From contig JAEZDW010000282.1 in NCBI GenBank assembly GCA_023417955.1, positions 1 to 11,066 on the forward strand: a stretch of DNA of 11,066 bases, read 5' to 3'. Made by a program: the position numbers and the translations under genes. Each line of letters begins with the position of its first letter. Within the stretch, counting starts at the first letter, position 1. Shown piece after piece: positions 1 through 7,195 of the stretch. Below the pieces are notes generated by a model. It saw nothing but the letters and a program-made list of their open reading frames with translations, did no database searches and had not been told where the DNA came from. Source of the DNA: Bacteroidota bacterium (lineage in GTDB: Bacteria; Bacteroidota; Bacteroidia; Cytophagales; Cyclobacteriaceae).

Positions 1-2
1 TG

Positions 3-1832
3 GAAGTAATTACCAATCCGTCGGCCCGATACGACGCAGAAGGAGAAGTTGGTATCATTAATATTATTCTCAAGAAAGAAGAGCGGCAGGGTGTTAACGG
101 CTCGTTTACTGCAAACGCCGGCCACCCTGATAACTTTGGCGCTTCCGCAAGTGTGAACTTCCGGCGAAACCGCTTCAACTTCTTCACCAACTATGGATTC
201 AGTTATAGATCCGGTCCAGGAAGCGGGAAATCCTTTCAATCCTTTGATCTGGCCAATCCCGATACAAGTTTTACGTACCGCCAGGAAAACGATCGCGTGC
301 GCAGCAATCGTTCACATAACCTGCGCGCGGGAATGGACTACTTCTTCGATGACAGGAATATACTCACCGGCGCATTCCTTATACGGCGTTCATCCGGTCT
401 TAATAAAACTGAAAACCGTTATTACGACTACGACGCCGAAGGTAATCAGGTCGGGTTCTCCATACGCGACGAACGCGAAGAAGAGCCGGAAATTAATTCT
501 GAAGTCAGTCTCAGCTATCGCCGTGAATACAAGAAGAAAGGCCAGTTGTTCACCGCTGATTTCAAATGGATCGAAAACGTCGAAACCGAAGATGCGACAT
601 TCAGGCAGGAAGACTTTTTCGCAGACGATGTAACCTTTCAACGTTCCAGCAATACCGAAAATGAACGTAATGCACTCGCGCAAATTGATTATGTGCACCC
701 CTTCGGACAAAAGGGACGTTGGGAAGCAGGTTTAAAGAGTACGCTCCGCGTTATTGACAACGACTTTACCGTTGAGGAACGTGATCAGGAGAGCGGTGAA
801 TACGGTGTAATCGGTGAGCTGGACAATAACCTGATCTATACCGAGAACATTCATGCCGGATACTTCATCATCGGGAATGAGATCAACCGATTCTCCTGGC
901 AGGCCGGAATGCGCGGCGAGCTTTCTGATATTTCAGTGGAACTGGTGGAAACAAGTGACATCAATTACCAGAACTACTTCAACGTTTTTCCAAGCGCGCA
1001 CCTCTCCTATCGTTTTGCGCCCGAAAAAACGATTCAATTAAGTTACAGTTATCGCCTAAGCCGTCCGCGTTTCCGCGATTTGATGCCGTTCTCGAATTAC
1101 AGCGACAACCGTTCACTCAATGTTGGTAATCCAAACCTGCGCCCGGAATACACAAACTCAATTGAAGCAGGTTATCTGCTCAACTGGGAATCGGGGTCAC
1201 TTTTATCGAGTGTTTACTATCGTTACAGGACGGGCGTAGTCGAAAACATACCCCAGATTGACTCTGCAGGATTCACACGCCGGATGCCCGTAAACTTATC
1301 GACACAGGATGCCTATGGTCTCGAAGTAAACCTGTCATGGAATCCGGTTCGTGTGTGGCGCCTGAATGCAAATGCGAACTTCTACCGCGCGATAACCGAA
1401 GGCATGTATAACGCCGAACGATACTTTGCAGATACCTATACATGGACGAGTCGTGTTACTTCACGTATCACGTTCCTGAAAAAATGGGATTTTCAAACCG
1501 GCGTCAATTACAGGGCGCCGCGCGAAACTCCCCCGGGTCGCAACAAGTCAATGTACCATATGGATCTTGGATTGTCACGCGATCTCATGAAAGGCAACGC
1601 TACCATTACTGCTTCTGTACGTGACGTATTCAATACACGAAGATTCCGCGGAATTACAGAACGCATTTCCCCTGAGGAAGTGTATTATTCCGAAAACGAC
1701 TCGCAATGGCGCGTACGACAGTTTCTGCTGACGTTCACGTACCGGTTGAATATGAAGAAAGAACAGCGGCGCGGTGAAAACAGCGAGAACAACAACGGTG
1801 ATGGCGATTTTGACCCGATGGGCGAGTATTAA
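3..1832 (+). CDS. TonB-dependent outer-membrane receptor, C-terminal part (5' end outside the window)
   Basis: The frame is open from base 3, so the gene begins before the window; the GTG at 153 is only an internal valine codon. 609 residues are visible. Residues 2-25 carry the end of the plug domain, with the signature VITNPSARYDAEG followed by GIINIILKK, typical of Bacteroidota TonB-dependent receptors of the 'outer membrane protein beta-barrel family' (OMP_b-brl_3 type). The rest is a long run of alternating aromatic/polar beta-strands, with family-like stretches such as SYRLSRPRFRDLMPF and GNPNLRPEYTNSIEAGY, ending in a final strand FLLTFTYRLN. A hydrophilic Asn/Gly/Asp-rich tail of about 26 residues follows the last strand, which is common in this family. 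It acts in the outer membrane in TonB-driven uptake or surface exchange. The substrate cannot be read from this half. No SusD-like partner follows, so it does not look like a SusC glycan importer. Confidence 0.93.
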   Translation, partial: EVITNPSARYDAEGEVGIINIILKKEERQGVNGSFTANAGHPDNFGASASVNFRRNRFNFFTNYGFSYRSGPGSGKSFQSFDLANPDTSFTYRQENDRVRSNRSHNLRAGMDYFFDDRNILTGAFLIRRSSGLNKTENRYYDYDAEGNQVGFSIRDEREEEPEINSEVSLSYRREYKKKGQLFTADFKWIENVETEDATFRQEDFFADDVTFQRSSNTENERNALAQIDYVHPFGQKGRWEAGLKSTLRVIDNDFTVEERDQESGEYGVIGELDNNLIYTENIHAGYFIIGNEINRFSWQAGMRGELSDISVELVETSDINYQNYFNVFPSAHLSYRFAPEKTIQLSYSYRLSRPRFRDLMPFSNYSDNRSLNVGNPNLRPEYTNSIEAGYLLNWESGSLLSSVYYRYRTGVVENIPQIDSAGFTRRMPVNLSTQDAYGLEVNLSWNPVRVWRLNANANFYRAITEGMYNAERYFADTYTWTSRVTSRITFLKKWDFQTGVNYRAPRETPPGRNKSMYHMDLGLSRDLMKGNATITASVRDVFNTRRFRGITERISPEEVYYSENDSQWRVRQFLLTFTYRLNMKKEQRRGENSENNNGDGDFDPMGEY

Positions 1833-1882
1833 TAGAGTTAACCTGGTCAGCTCGGCGCATTAAGACCGGATTACCCGGCTCA

Positions 1883-1924
1883 ATGCAAATGCAGCCTGAC
1901 TGAATGAGACAGGTTTGCAGGCAT
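1883..1924 (+). other. imperfect inverted repeat in the 115-bp gap after the receptor gene
   Basis: The arms at 1883-1898 and 1910-1924 share three matching blocks (ATGC/GCAT, TGCA, CCTG/CAGG) broken by short unpaired bases, around an 11-nt loop. No T-run follows on the plus strand, so it is not a convincing intrinsic terminator. It could be a weak terminator or an mRNA leader structure before the EcsC-family gene. I see no TAnnTTTG promoter box in this gap. Confidence 0.2.
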
Positions 1925-1947
1925 TTCGTACCTTCCACAACACCATT

Positions 1948-2691
1948 ATGACGTACGAAGAATCAGTTGCCAATGAAGTCGCGCAGTGGAAAGCAGATAT
2001 GCAAAAGCCACCTTCCCTCCTGAGTACGCTTTCCAAAGATATTCAGACCCGGATCAATAATGTCATTCCGGAGAAGGTACACCAGGCAATTACAGCAGCC
2101 ATCAAACAAATGGTTCGTGGCGTGATCCTCGGTGCAGAATTGGGCAACCCCGTTTTACCCGCCGGTTTACATCTTCAGGTTCGTGAATCTATGGTTCGCG
2201 ACCGCATCCGATTCTATCGTAATACAGCTACGGCAGAGGGCGCAGTAACAGGCGCTGGCGGGTTTCTGCTTGGCCTTGCCGACTTCCCACTATGGCTGGC
2301 GCTTAAAATGAAAATGATGTACGAAGTAGCATCTCTGTATGGGGCTGATATTCGTGATTACAAAGAACGCGTGTACCTGTTGCACATCTTTCAGTTGACG
2401 TTTTCAAGCCAGAAGAACCGAAACAAAATATTCAGCATTATTCAAGACTGGCAGAGACACCGCGAAATGCTTCCGGATAATATCCACGAATTCGACTGGC
2501 GCACGTTTCAGCTTGAATACCGCGACTATATTGATCTCGCCAAGTTGCTGCAGCTTGTTCCCGGTGTAGGCGCCGTTGTGGGTGCCTACGTGAACCATCG
2601 CCTCACTGAGCGCCTGGGTGAAAACACCATGAATGCCTATCGCATCCGCTGGGGCGGCCCGGGGTCAGCGTCTCCTCATGCACTTACGTAG
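1948..2691 (+). CDS. EcsC family protein
   Basis: The product has 247 residues from the ATG at 1948. An upstream in-frame TTG at 1915 would add 11 residues but is less likely. The central segment, residues about 97-155, reads EGAVTGAGGFLLGLADFPLW followed by a LALKMKMMYEVASLYGAD helix and a YLLHIFQLTFSS stretch, which is the typical core of the EcsC family. A second glycine/proline-rich hydrophobic hairpin (LLQLVPGVGAVVGAYVN, residues 200-216) lies near the C-terminus. There is no signal peptide, so the protein is probably cytoplasmic or peripherally inserted in the inner membrane through these hairpins. EcsC is named after the third gene of the Bacillus ecs transporter locus, but the molecular role of the family is not established, and no ABC transporter genes (ecsA/ecsB-like) are seen here. 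It is followed after 90 bp by a YceI lipoprotein gene on the same strand. Confidence 0.85.
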   Translation: MTYEESVANEVAQWKADMQKPPSLLSTLSKDIQTRINNVIPEKVHQAITAAIKQMVRGVILGAELGNPVLPAGLHLQVRESMVRDRIRFYRNTATAEGAVTGAGGFLLGLADFPLWLALKMKMMYEVASLYGADIRDYKERVYLLHIFQLTFSSQKNRNKIFSIIQDWQRHREMLPDNIHEFDWRTFQLEYRDYIDLAKLLQLVPGVGAVVGAYVNHRLTERLGENTMNAYRIRWGGPGSASPHALT

Positions 2692-2781
2692 ACCACCAGT
2701 CAAGATAGCAGGCAGGAATCCACATTATTGTCATTAGCATAAGTTTTTAGCGGACAAAAGCTGGACTAAACATTATTGCAC

Positions 2782-3474
2782 ATGTTCAAAATCACTATCA
2801 ATCAATTGTCTGGCTTAATCGCCTTTGTAAGTGTCGTCTCCTTCGTGTTCTCGTGCAACACCCCGCCGAAGGGTGACGAGGCGCAAATCAGCGACAGCCA
2901 GGAAGCCGCCTCCGGAGATGGCGTAACGTTCGTGGTAGACACTGCGAATTCAAAGATTCGGTTTACGGGACACGGTGTGGGCAAGAATCATCCCGGCAAC
3001 TTCAAACTCGCCTCGGGTGAAGTAATGGTAAAAAATAGCGAAATTACAGGAGGTAACTTTGTTATCGACATAACGTCGCTTACCGTGGAACAGCAGGATG
3101 CCATGGTTCAGCAAAAGCTGAAACCACATTTGCTAAGCGGTGACTTTTTCGACGCTGAAAAATTTGGCGATGCCAGGTTTGAAATCACAGGAATCAGACC
3201 CTATGAACCGGACCAGCAGGATAAGTCGATCGTTGAAGGCGCAAACTTCTACGTAAGCGGCAACTTCAGGCTCAAGGACGTGACCAGGAACATCACTTTC
3301 CCTGCACGTATTGATCTTGATGACAACACGCTCAAGGGAAAGGCAAACTTTGATATTGACCGCACCGACTGGAGAATGAACTATGGCAACGACAAAACGC
3401 TCGGCGACAAATTCATCTCGGAAACGGTAAATATCGAGTTGAACCTTGAGGCAAAACGAAACGACGCGATCTGA
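2782..3474 (+). CDS. YceI family lipoprotein
   Basis: The product has 230 residues from the ATG at 2782; a TTG two codons upstream is in frame but unlikely. The N-terminus has a hydrophobic signal segment ending in VFSC, giving a probable lipidated Cys25, so it is predicted to be a lipoprotein. Phe at -2 is unusual but tolerable. A short Ser/Glu/Asp-rich linker leads to a YceI domain at residues about 49-225. Supporting motifs are VDTANSKIRFTGHGVGK, the HLLSGDFFDAEKFGDARFEI block at 117-136 and the closing FDIDRTDWRMNYG block at 190-202. YceI proteins fold as an extended lipocalin-like beta-barrel that binds amphiphilic or isoprenoid ligands; the ligand here is unknown. I see no acidic surface-export signal right after the Cys, so a periplasm-facing location is more likely. 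It lies between an EcsC-family gene and a DUF4112 gene. Confidence 0.9.
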   Translation: MFKITINQLSGLIAFVSVVSFVFSCNTPPKGDEAQISDSQEAASGDGVTFVVDTANSKIRFTGHGVGKNHPGNFKLASGEVMVKNSEITGGNFVIDITSLTVEQQDAMVQQKLKPHLLSGDFFDAEKFGDARFEITGIRPYEPDQQDKSIVEGANFYVSGNFRLKDVTRNITFPARIDLDDNTLKGKANFDIDRTDWRMNYGNDKTLGDKFISETVNIELNLEAKRNDAI

Positions 3475-3535
3475 CTTGAAAAAAGAAACGGAACCTGAGA
3501 TCAGGATTATTCAACCCGGAACGTCAAACCGGAGG

Positions 3536-3979
3536 ATGGACGATGATGCTTTGCGCGGCGTGGAACAGATTGCACGATTCCTCGATTCGCGCTTCGTCAT
3601 ACCCGGAACGAATATCCGCTTCGGGTTGGATCCGATACTCAGTCTCTTTCCTGTACTCGGCGACTTTATGACGTTCCTTATTTCGAGTGCGCTCATATAT
3701 ACCATGTACAATCACGGCGCCAGCGGGAAAGTTGTAATTAAGATGATGTTAAATGCAACCCTCGACACCATCATCGGCGCTGTACCCGTCGTCGGTACCT
3801 TCTTTGACGTCTTCTATCGTTCCAACGACAGGAATGTGAAGCTGCTTAAGGAGCACTACTTCGAAGGAAAGCACCAGGGCTCGGGAACGGGGATTCTGAT
3901 TTTCGTAGCTGCTGCGTGCATTATTGTCATTCTTGCGGCAGTGTACGGCATTTACAAATTCTTTGAATGGGTATTCTAA
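3536..3979 (+). CDS. DUF4112 family small membrane protein
   Basis: The product has 147 residues from the first in-frame ATG at 3536. The frame is open further upstream, with TTG codons at 3476 (1 nt after the YceI stop) and 3446 (overlapping the YceI end). The charged residues they would add lie outside the recognised domain, so the ATG is preferred, but the start is uncertain. Residues 11-44 show the DUF4112 signature: an IARFLDSRFVIPGT segment, then FGLDPILSLFPVLGD. A second half-repeat-like motif, IIGAVPVVGTFFDVFYRSN, lies at 79-97. A strongly hydrophobic helix at about 119-140 is a clear transmembrane segment, and two weaker hydrophobic hairpins precede it. The function of the family is unknown. 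The gene follows the YceI gene closely and is probably co-transcribed with it. Its TAA stop lies in the A-run of the opposite-strand terminator. Confidence 0.82.
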   Translation: MDDDALRGVEQIARFLDSRFVIPGTNIRFGLDPILSLFPVLGDFMTFLISSALIYTMYNHGASGKVVIKMMLNATLDTIIGAVPVVGTFFDVFYRSNDRNVKLLKEHYFEGKHQGSGTGILIFVAAACIIVILAAVYGIYKFFEWVF

Positions 3980-4013
3980 AAAAGAATCAGCCCGGCTCTC
4001 ACCAGGCTGATTC
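3978..4013 (-). terminator. intrinsic terminator of the esterase/PKD gene
   Basis: A perfect 9-bp stem (GAATCAGCC at 3984-3992 with GGCTGATTC at 4005-4013) encloses a 12-nt loop. On the minus strand it is followed at once by six T residues (A-run 3978-3983 on the plus strand). It lies 30 bp beyond the stop of the minus-strand esterase gene, as expected for a Rho-independent terminator. On the plus strand the hairpin directly follows the DUF4112 stop but lacks a U-run, so it would be at best a weak terminator or a 3'-end-protecting stem in that direction. Confidence 0.88.
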
Positions 4014-4042
4014 AGCAAACAAACAAAAACTCCGCGTAATTG

Positions 4043-6775
4043 TTATCGGACAATCATGATTTTGCGAGTCTCAAGGACAATGCCGCCATTCATGATCGTT
4101 ATGATATACATGCCCGGCTGACGCAGTACGGATTGGTATGAATCTGCACTCCACTTGCCGGCATAAAGTCGTGCACCTGACTCGTTGTAAACGACAACCT
4201 GCTTGTCGTTCCAGTAGGGATTTCCATCATCGGCGAGGTCTGCTACGGATTCGACGGCATAGGCTTCATCGAGTGTATTTTCCATTGCAAAAGACGCGCT
4301 GGTCGTACTCACATCTCTGACGTTGATGGCCACCTTGTCTTCATGAGTCGCTCCGCGGTCGTCAGTAACGGTCAACTTGAAGGCGTAAAACCCAATTACT
4401 GTCAATCCCGATACTGTGATCTTGTTGGTATTGGCACCTGAAATCGTAGTTGCCTTTGGTCCCGAAATCTGTTTCCAGGAGAACGAAACGACCTGTCCGT
4501 CCGGGTCAGTACCCGTTCCGATGAGGGTAGCAGAACTCTCCGGTACGTAGATGAACACATCCTTTCCCGCGTATGCCACTGGTGGAATGTTTGCCGTTGC
4601 GGCTTTTACGGTGATTACCACCTGATCCTTACCCGTTGCACCATTGTTGTCTTTCACTTCAAGTTGCATCGTATATTTCCCGGCTGCTGTAAGTCCGTTC
4701 ACCGTAACTTTCGCCGCGGTCGCGCCCGACAACGAAGGCGTTACCGGACCAGAGACAAAGGTCCATTTGTACGATGCAATCGTTCCGTCAGAATCACTAC
4801 CCGAACCGGTAAGGCTTACCGATGACGTCGGCTGGGTAATTGTTACGTCATTTCCCGCATTCGCGACAGGAGCGACATTAGCTGCAGCTTTTACAGTTAT
4901 TATCACTTCATCTGTACCCGTTGCACCAGCGTTGTCTTTCACCTCAAGCTTGAGTTTGTATGTGCCGGCTTTTGTAAGTCCGTTCACAGTAACTTTGGCC
5001 GATGTTGCGCCTGACAGTGCAGGCGTTACCGGACCAGAAACGAAAATCCATTTGTACGATGCAATTGTTCCATCTGAATCGGTGCCAGAACCTGTAAGAC
5101 TAACGGACGTGGTCGGAAGGGTAATAGTCTTGTCACTACCCGCGTTGGCCACCGGGGCAACATTAGCTGCAGCCTTTACTGTTATTATCACTTCATCTGT
5201 GCCTGTTTCACCAACGTCGTCTTTCACTTCGAGCTGAAGCTTGTATGTACCCGCTTTTGTAAGACCATTCACGGTAACCTTAGTTGATGTTGCCCCTGAC
5301 AGCGTGGGCGTCACCGGACCTGAAACGAAAGTCCATTTGTACGATGCAATTGTTCCATCCGAATCCGTACCAGAGCCCGTAATACTTACAGATGTGGTCG
5401 GAAGTGTTATGGTCTTGTCACTACCCGCGTTGGCTACCGGCGGAGTGTTTCCGGTTCTGTCGGGAGAATTATTAACCGTGACCACGACGTTGTCGGTAGC
5501 TGTTCCTCCCCGATTATCTTTTACCTGAAGTTGGAACGTGTAGGTACCCGGAGTGTTCAGAGCTGATACAGTAACGCTTTTGGAAGTCGCATTTGCAAGC
5601 GTCGGTGTGGCCGGACCTGAAACAAAACTCCATGCGTAAGAGGCGATTGTTCCGTCTGAATCAGTTCCGGAGCCATTGAGTGTGACGCTGTTTGCAGGAA
5701 GTGTGATCGCCACATCCGGTCCCGCATTTGCAACAGGTGCGCTGTGCACATTTAGAGTAACGTAGTCGCTATCCTTATCACCCGCGTTGTCGGTGACGGT
5801 TACCTTAAACACGTACGTGCCTTTGTTCAATCCTGATAGCGCAAGTGATTTGGTGTTTGCGCTGCTCATGGTACATGCGGGGCCGCTCATTTTCGTCCAC
5901 GCATAAGAAGTAATTGTTCCGTCTGCGTCTGTACCGGAAGCTGTCAATGTATAGGTTTTATCTGTTGTCCAGCGGTCTGTGCCTGCGTTTGCAACCGGTA
6001 TCTTGTTACCATTATTCACGGTATTTGTGAACTGCATCATCCACTCATAAATATTCGGGTTATGGTTTGAATGATCAGGTGCGTAGGCGGGATCCCAGGC
6101 ATTGTGCTTCATACCCGGATAGATTGTCATCTTTGCAAGAGGGCTGGGTTTTGGAGTGCAGGCATTGATGGCATTTACCATCGTAATCGTCTTACCTACC
6201 CCGACCGTTGGATCGGCGTCTCCATGAAACGCCCATACCGGCAGATTCTCAGCTGCGAGGCCACATGCCTTCGCGGTTGAGTTTGACGCACCACATACTG
6301 GCGAGACGGAAGCAAACATTTGCGGATAATTCTGAGCCATCAACCACGCACCTCCGCCTCCAAGGCTCAGTCCGGTGATATGGATTTTACGCTCATCAAT
6401 GCGCAGGTAGGTCTTAACGTAGTCAATAACCTCCATTACATACGCAGCCGGCCAGTTGCCGTAGTTGTTCTTAAGTTGAGGGGAAATCAGAATAAAAGGA
6501 AAGTTTTCACCATTCTTCACATGTTTTGGCGGTCCATGTTTCGAGATCAGGCCTGACCCCCCTGCGACGACTGAAGGATCCGTTGAGTTGGGACCGCGTT
6601 CACCAAGTCCATGCAGGAAAATTACAATCGGATATTTGTCTGAGTTCGAGTTGTAGTTAGGAGGAAGATACTCCAGAAATCCTATTACACTCTTGGGGGT
6701 GGTTTTAAAAACCTGTTGGGAAAAAGATGGGGCTGCAATACCCAGCAGCAGCAGGAATAGTAGTGTTTTCTTCAT
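4043..6775 (-). CDS. secreted alpha/beta-hydrolase (esterase) with six PKD-like domains and a T9SS sorting tail
   Basis: The product has 910 residues. A signal peptide spans residues 1-19 with predicted cleavage before Gln20 (SFS|QQ), a common Bacteroidota pattern. Residues about 25-250 form an esterase/'predicted peptidase' hydrolase related to PHB-depolymerase and feruloyl-esterase-like enzymes. It has an oxyanion-side motif FLHGLGERG, nucleophile Ser137 in GLSLGG, probable acid Asp188 in HGDADPTV and His224 in GMKHNAWDP, so the triad looks intact. Six PKD/K319L-like beta-sandwich repeats follow, starting near residues 260, 347, 446, 541, 636 and 732, each with a PVANAG-type start and a GTDSDGTIASY-type core. 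Residues about 858-910 (QVVVYNESGARLYAG to the KIMIVR end) look like the last part of a type A T9SS C-terminal domain, so export by T9SS and surface attachment or release are expected. The likely substrate is an ester on a polysaccharide, but the exact specificity is unknown. The gene is monocistronic, with its own terminator and a candidate promoter. Confidence 0.9.
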   Translation of the reverse strand: MKKTLLFLLLLGIAAPSFSQQVFKTTPKSVIGFLEYLPPNYNSNSDKYPIVIFLHGLGERGPNSTDPSVVAGGSGLISKHGPPKHVKNGENFPFILISPQLKNNYGNWPAAYVMEVIDYVKTYLRIDERKIHITGLSLGGGGAWLMAQNYPQMFASVSPVCGASNSTAKACGLAAENLPVWAFHGDADPTVGVGKTITMVNAINACTPKPSPLAKMTIYPGMKHNAWDPAYAPDHSNHNPNIYEWMMQFTNTVNNGNKIPVANAGTDRWTTDKTYTLTASGTDADGTITSYAWTKMSGPACTMSSANTKSLALSGLNKGTYVFKVTVTDNAGDKDSDYVTLNVHSAPVANAGPDVAITLPANSVTLNGSGTDSDGTIASYAWSFVSGPATPTLANATSKSVTVSALNTPGTYTFQLQVKDNRGGTATDNVVVTVNNSPDRTGNTPPVANAGSDKTITLPTTSVSITGSGTDSDGTIASYKWTFVSGPVTPTLSGATSTKVTVNGLTKAGTYKLQLEVKDDVGETGTDEVIITVKAAANVAPVANAGSDKTITLPTTSVSLTGSGTDSDGTIASYKWIFVSGPVTPALSGATSAKVTVNGLTKAGTYKLKLEVKDNAGATGTDEVIITVKAAANVAPVANAGNDVTITQPTSSVSLTGSGSDSDGTIASYKWTFVSGPVTPSLSGATAAKVTVNGLTAAGKYTMQLEVKDNNGATGKDQVVITVKAATANIPPVAYAGKDVFIYVPESSATLIGTGTDPDGQVVSFSWKQISGPKATTISGANTNKITVSGLTVIGFYAFKLTVTDDRGATHEDKVAINVRDVSTTSASFAMENTLDEAYAVESVADLADDGNPYWNDKQVVVYNESGARLYAGKWSADSYQSVLRQPGMYIITIMNGGIVLETRKIMIVR
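4586..5440 (-). repeat. tandem array of three near-identical 285-bp PKD-coding repeats
   Basis: Repeats 3, 4 and 5 of the esterase protein (residues 446-730) are exactly 95 residues each, so the DNA period is 285 bp. Repeats 3 and 4 differ at 8 of 95 residues by direct comparison. The DNA carries many more, mostly synonymous, differences, so the copies are conserved at protein level rather than freshly duplicated. Repeats 1, 2 and 6 are more divergent and have different periods (87, 99 and about 96 residues). The array separates the catalytic domain from the sorting tail and probably acts as a spacer or carbohydrate/protein-binding stalk. Confidence 0.85.
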
Positions 6776-7195
6776 TGACGACGATCTGTGGTTGTTAAAA
6801 AAGTTAGGTTGCCTCGTGAGAGCTGCCTGCTATCTCGATTGACGGTTCAAAAATATAATTCAGCGGGTAGCCAGTAAGTTGAAAGTAGACGGCAAGTTGC
6901 CGCATGTAAACTGACGGGACAATCAGCAATGAATTGTGAGTCGACACGCCCGGCCGTTATTGGGGGTAGCTGACGTTGTACGTTGATGCCGCGTCGAACA
7001 GCTGCGTGTAACCGTTGAGTTGCAAAGCATACCGACGAGTGAATGCGTATAAAAAACACTTTACCTGTGTCCGATAATTTACACGAGCAAACCACTTGTA
7101 AGATTTCACCTGCTTTTCAGTTTCATAGGCAAAAAAATGCGCACGCGTCCGACAGGTTTTAAAATTTAGACGCAACTCAAAAAATCTGACGATAA
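6776..7195. other. 420-bp divergent intergenic region
   Basis: This gap lies between the minus-strand esterase gene and the plus-strand GH13 gene. It contains the candidate esterase promoter near 6848-6877. I find no convincing TAnnTTTG box directed toward the GH13 gene: there is no TTTG on the plus strand between 7021 and 7195, only AT-rich stretches near 7048-7056, 7074-7081 and 7157-7167. Short open frames on the minus strand in this gap have Cys/Arg-rich products with no recognisable family and look spurious. No RNA gene or strong hairpin was recognised. Confidence 0.6.
6848..6877 (-). promoter_or_regulatory. candidate Bacteroidota promoter of the esterase gene
   Basis: On the minus strand TATTTTTG (6855 down to 6848) matches the Bacteroidota -7 consensus TAnnTTTG in full. 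The -33 position, 19 nt upstream, reads TTA at 6877-6875, a two-of-three match to TTG. Transcription would start near 6843, giving a leader of roughly 65-70 nt before the ATG at 6775. The -7 box is good but the -33 box is weak. Confidence 0.42.

Noticed and set aside
153..155. GTG as start of the first receptor gene
   Set aside because: The frame is open to the window edge and the upstream residues carry the family's conserved plug-end motif, so the gene is truncated by the window.
3446..3535. TTG starts at 3446 or 3476 for the DUF4112 gene
   Set aside because: They add only charged residues outside the domain, while an ATG at 3536 lies just before it. Kept as an open alternative because 3476 would place the start 1 nt after the YceI stop.
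4644..5528. Long plus-strand open frames antisense to the PKD repeats
   Set aside because: They mirror the repetitive PKD coding sequence, have Val/Thr/Pro-rich periodic products and no family resemblance; the minus-strand reading has clear domains.
6847..7175. Small minus-strand open frames in the divergent intergenic region
   Set aside because: Products are Cys/Arg-rich without signal peptide, domain or credible start; one overlaps the predicted esterase promoter.
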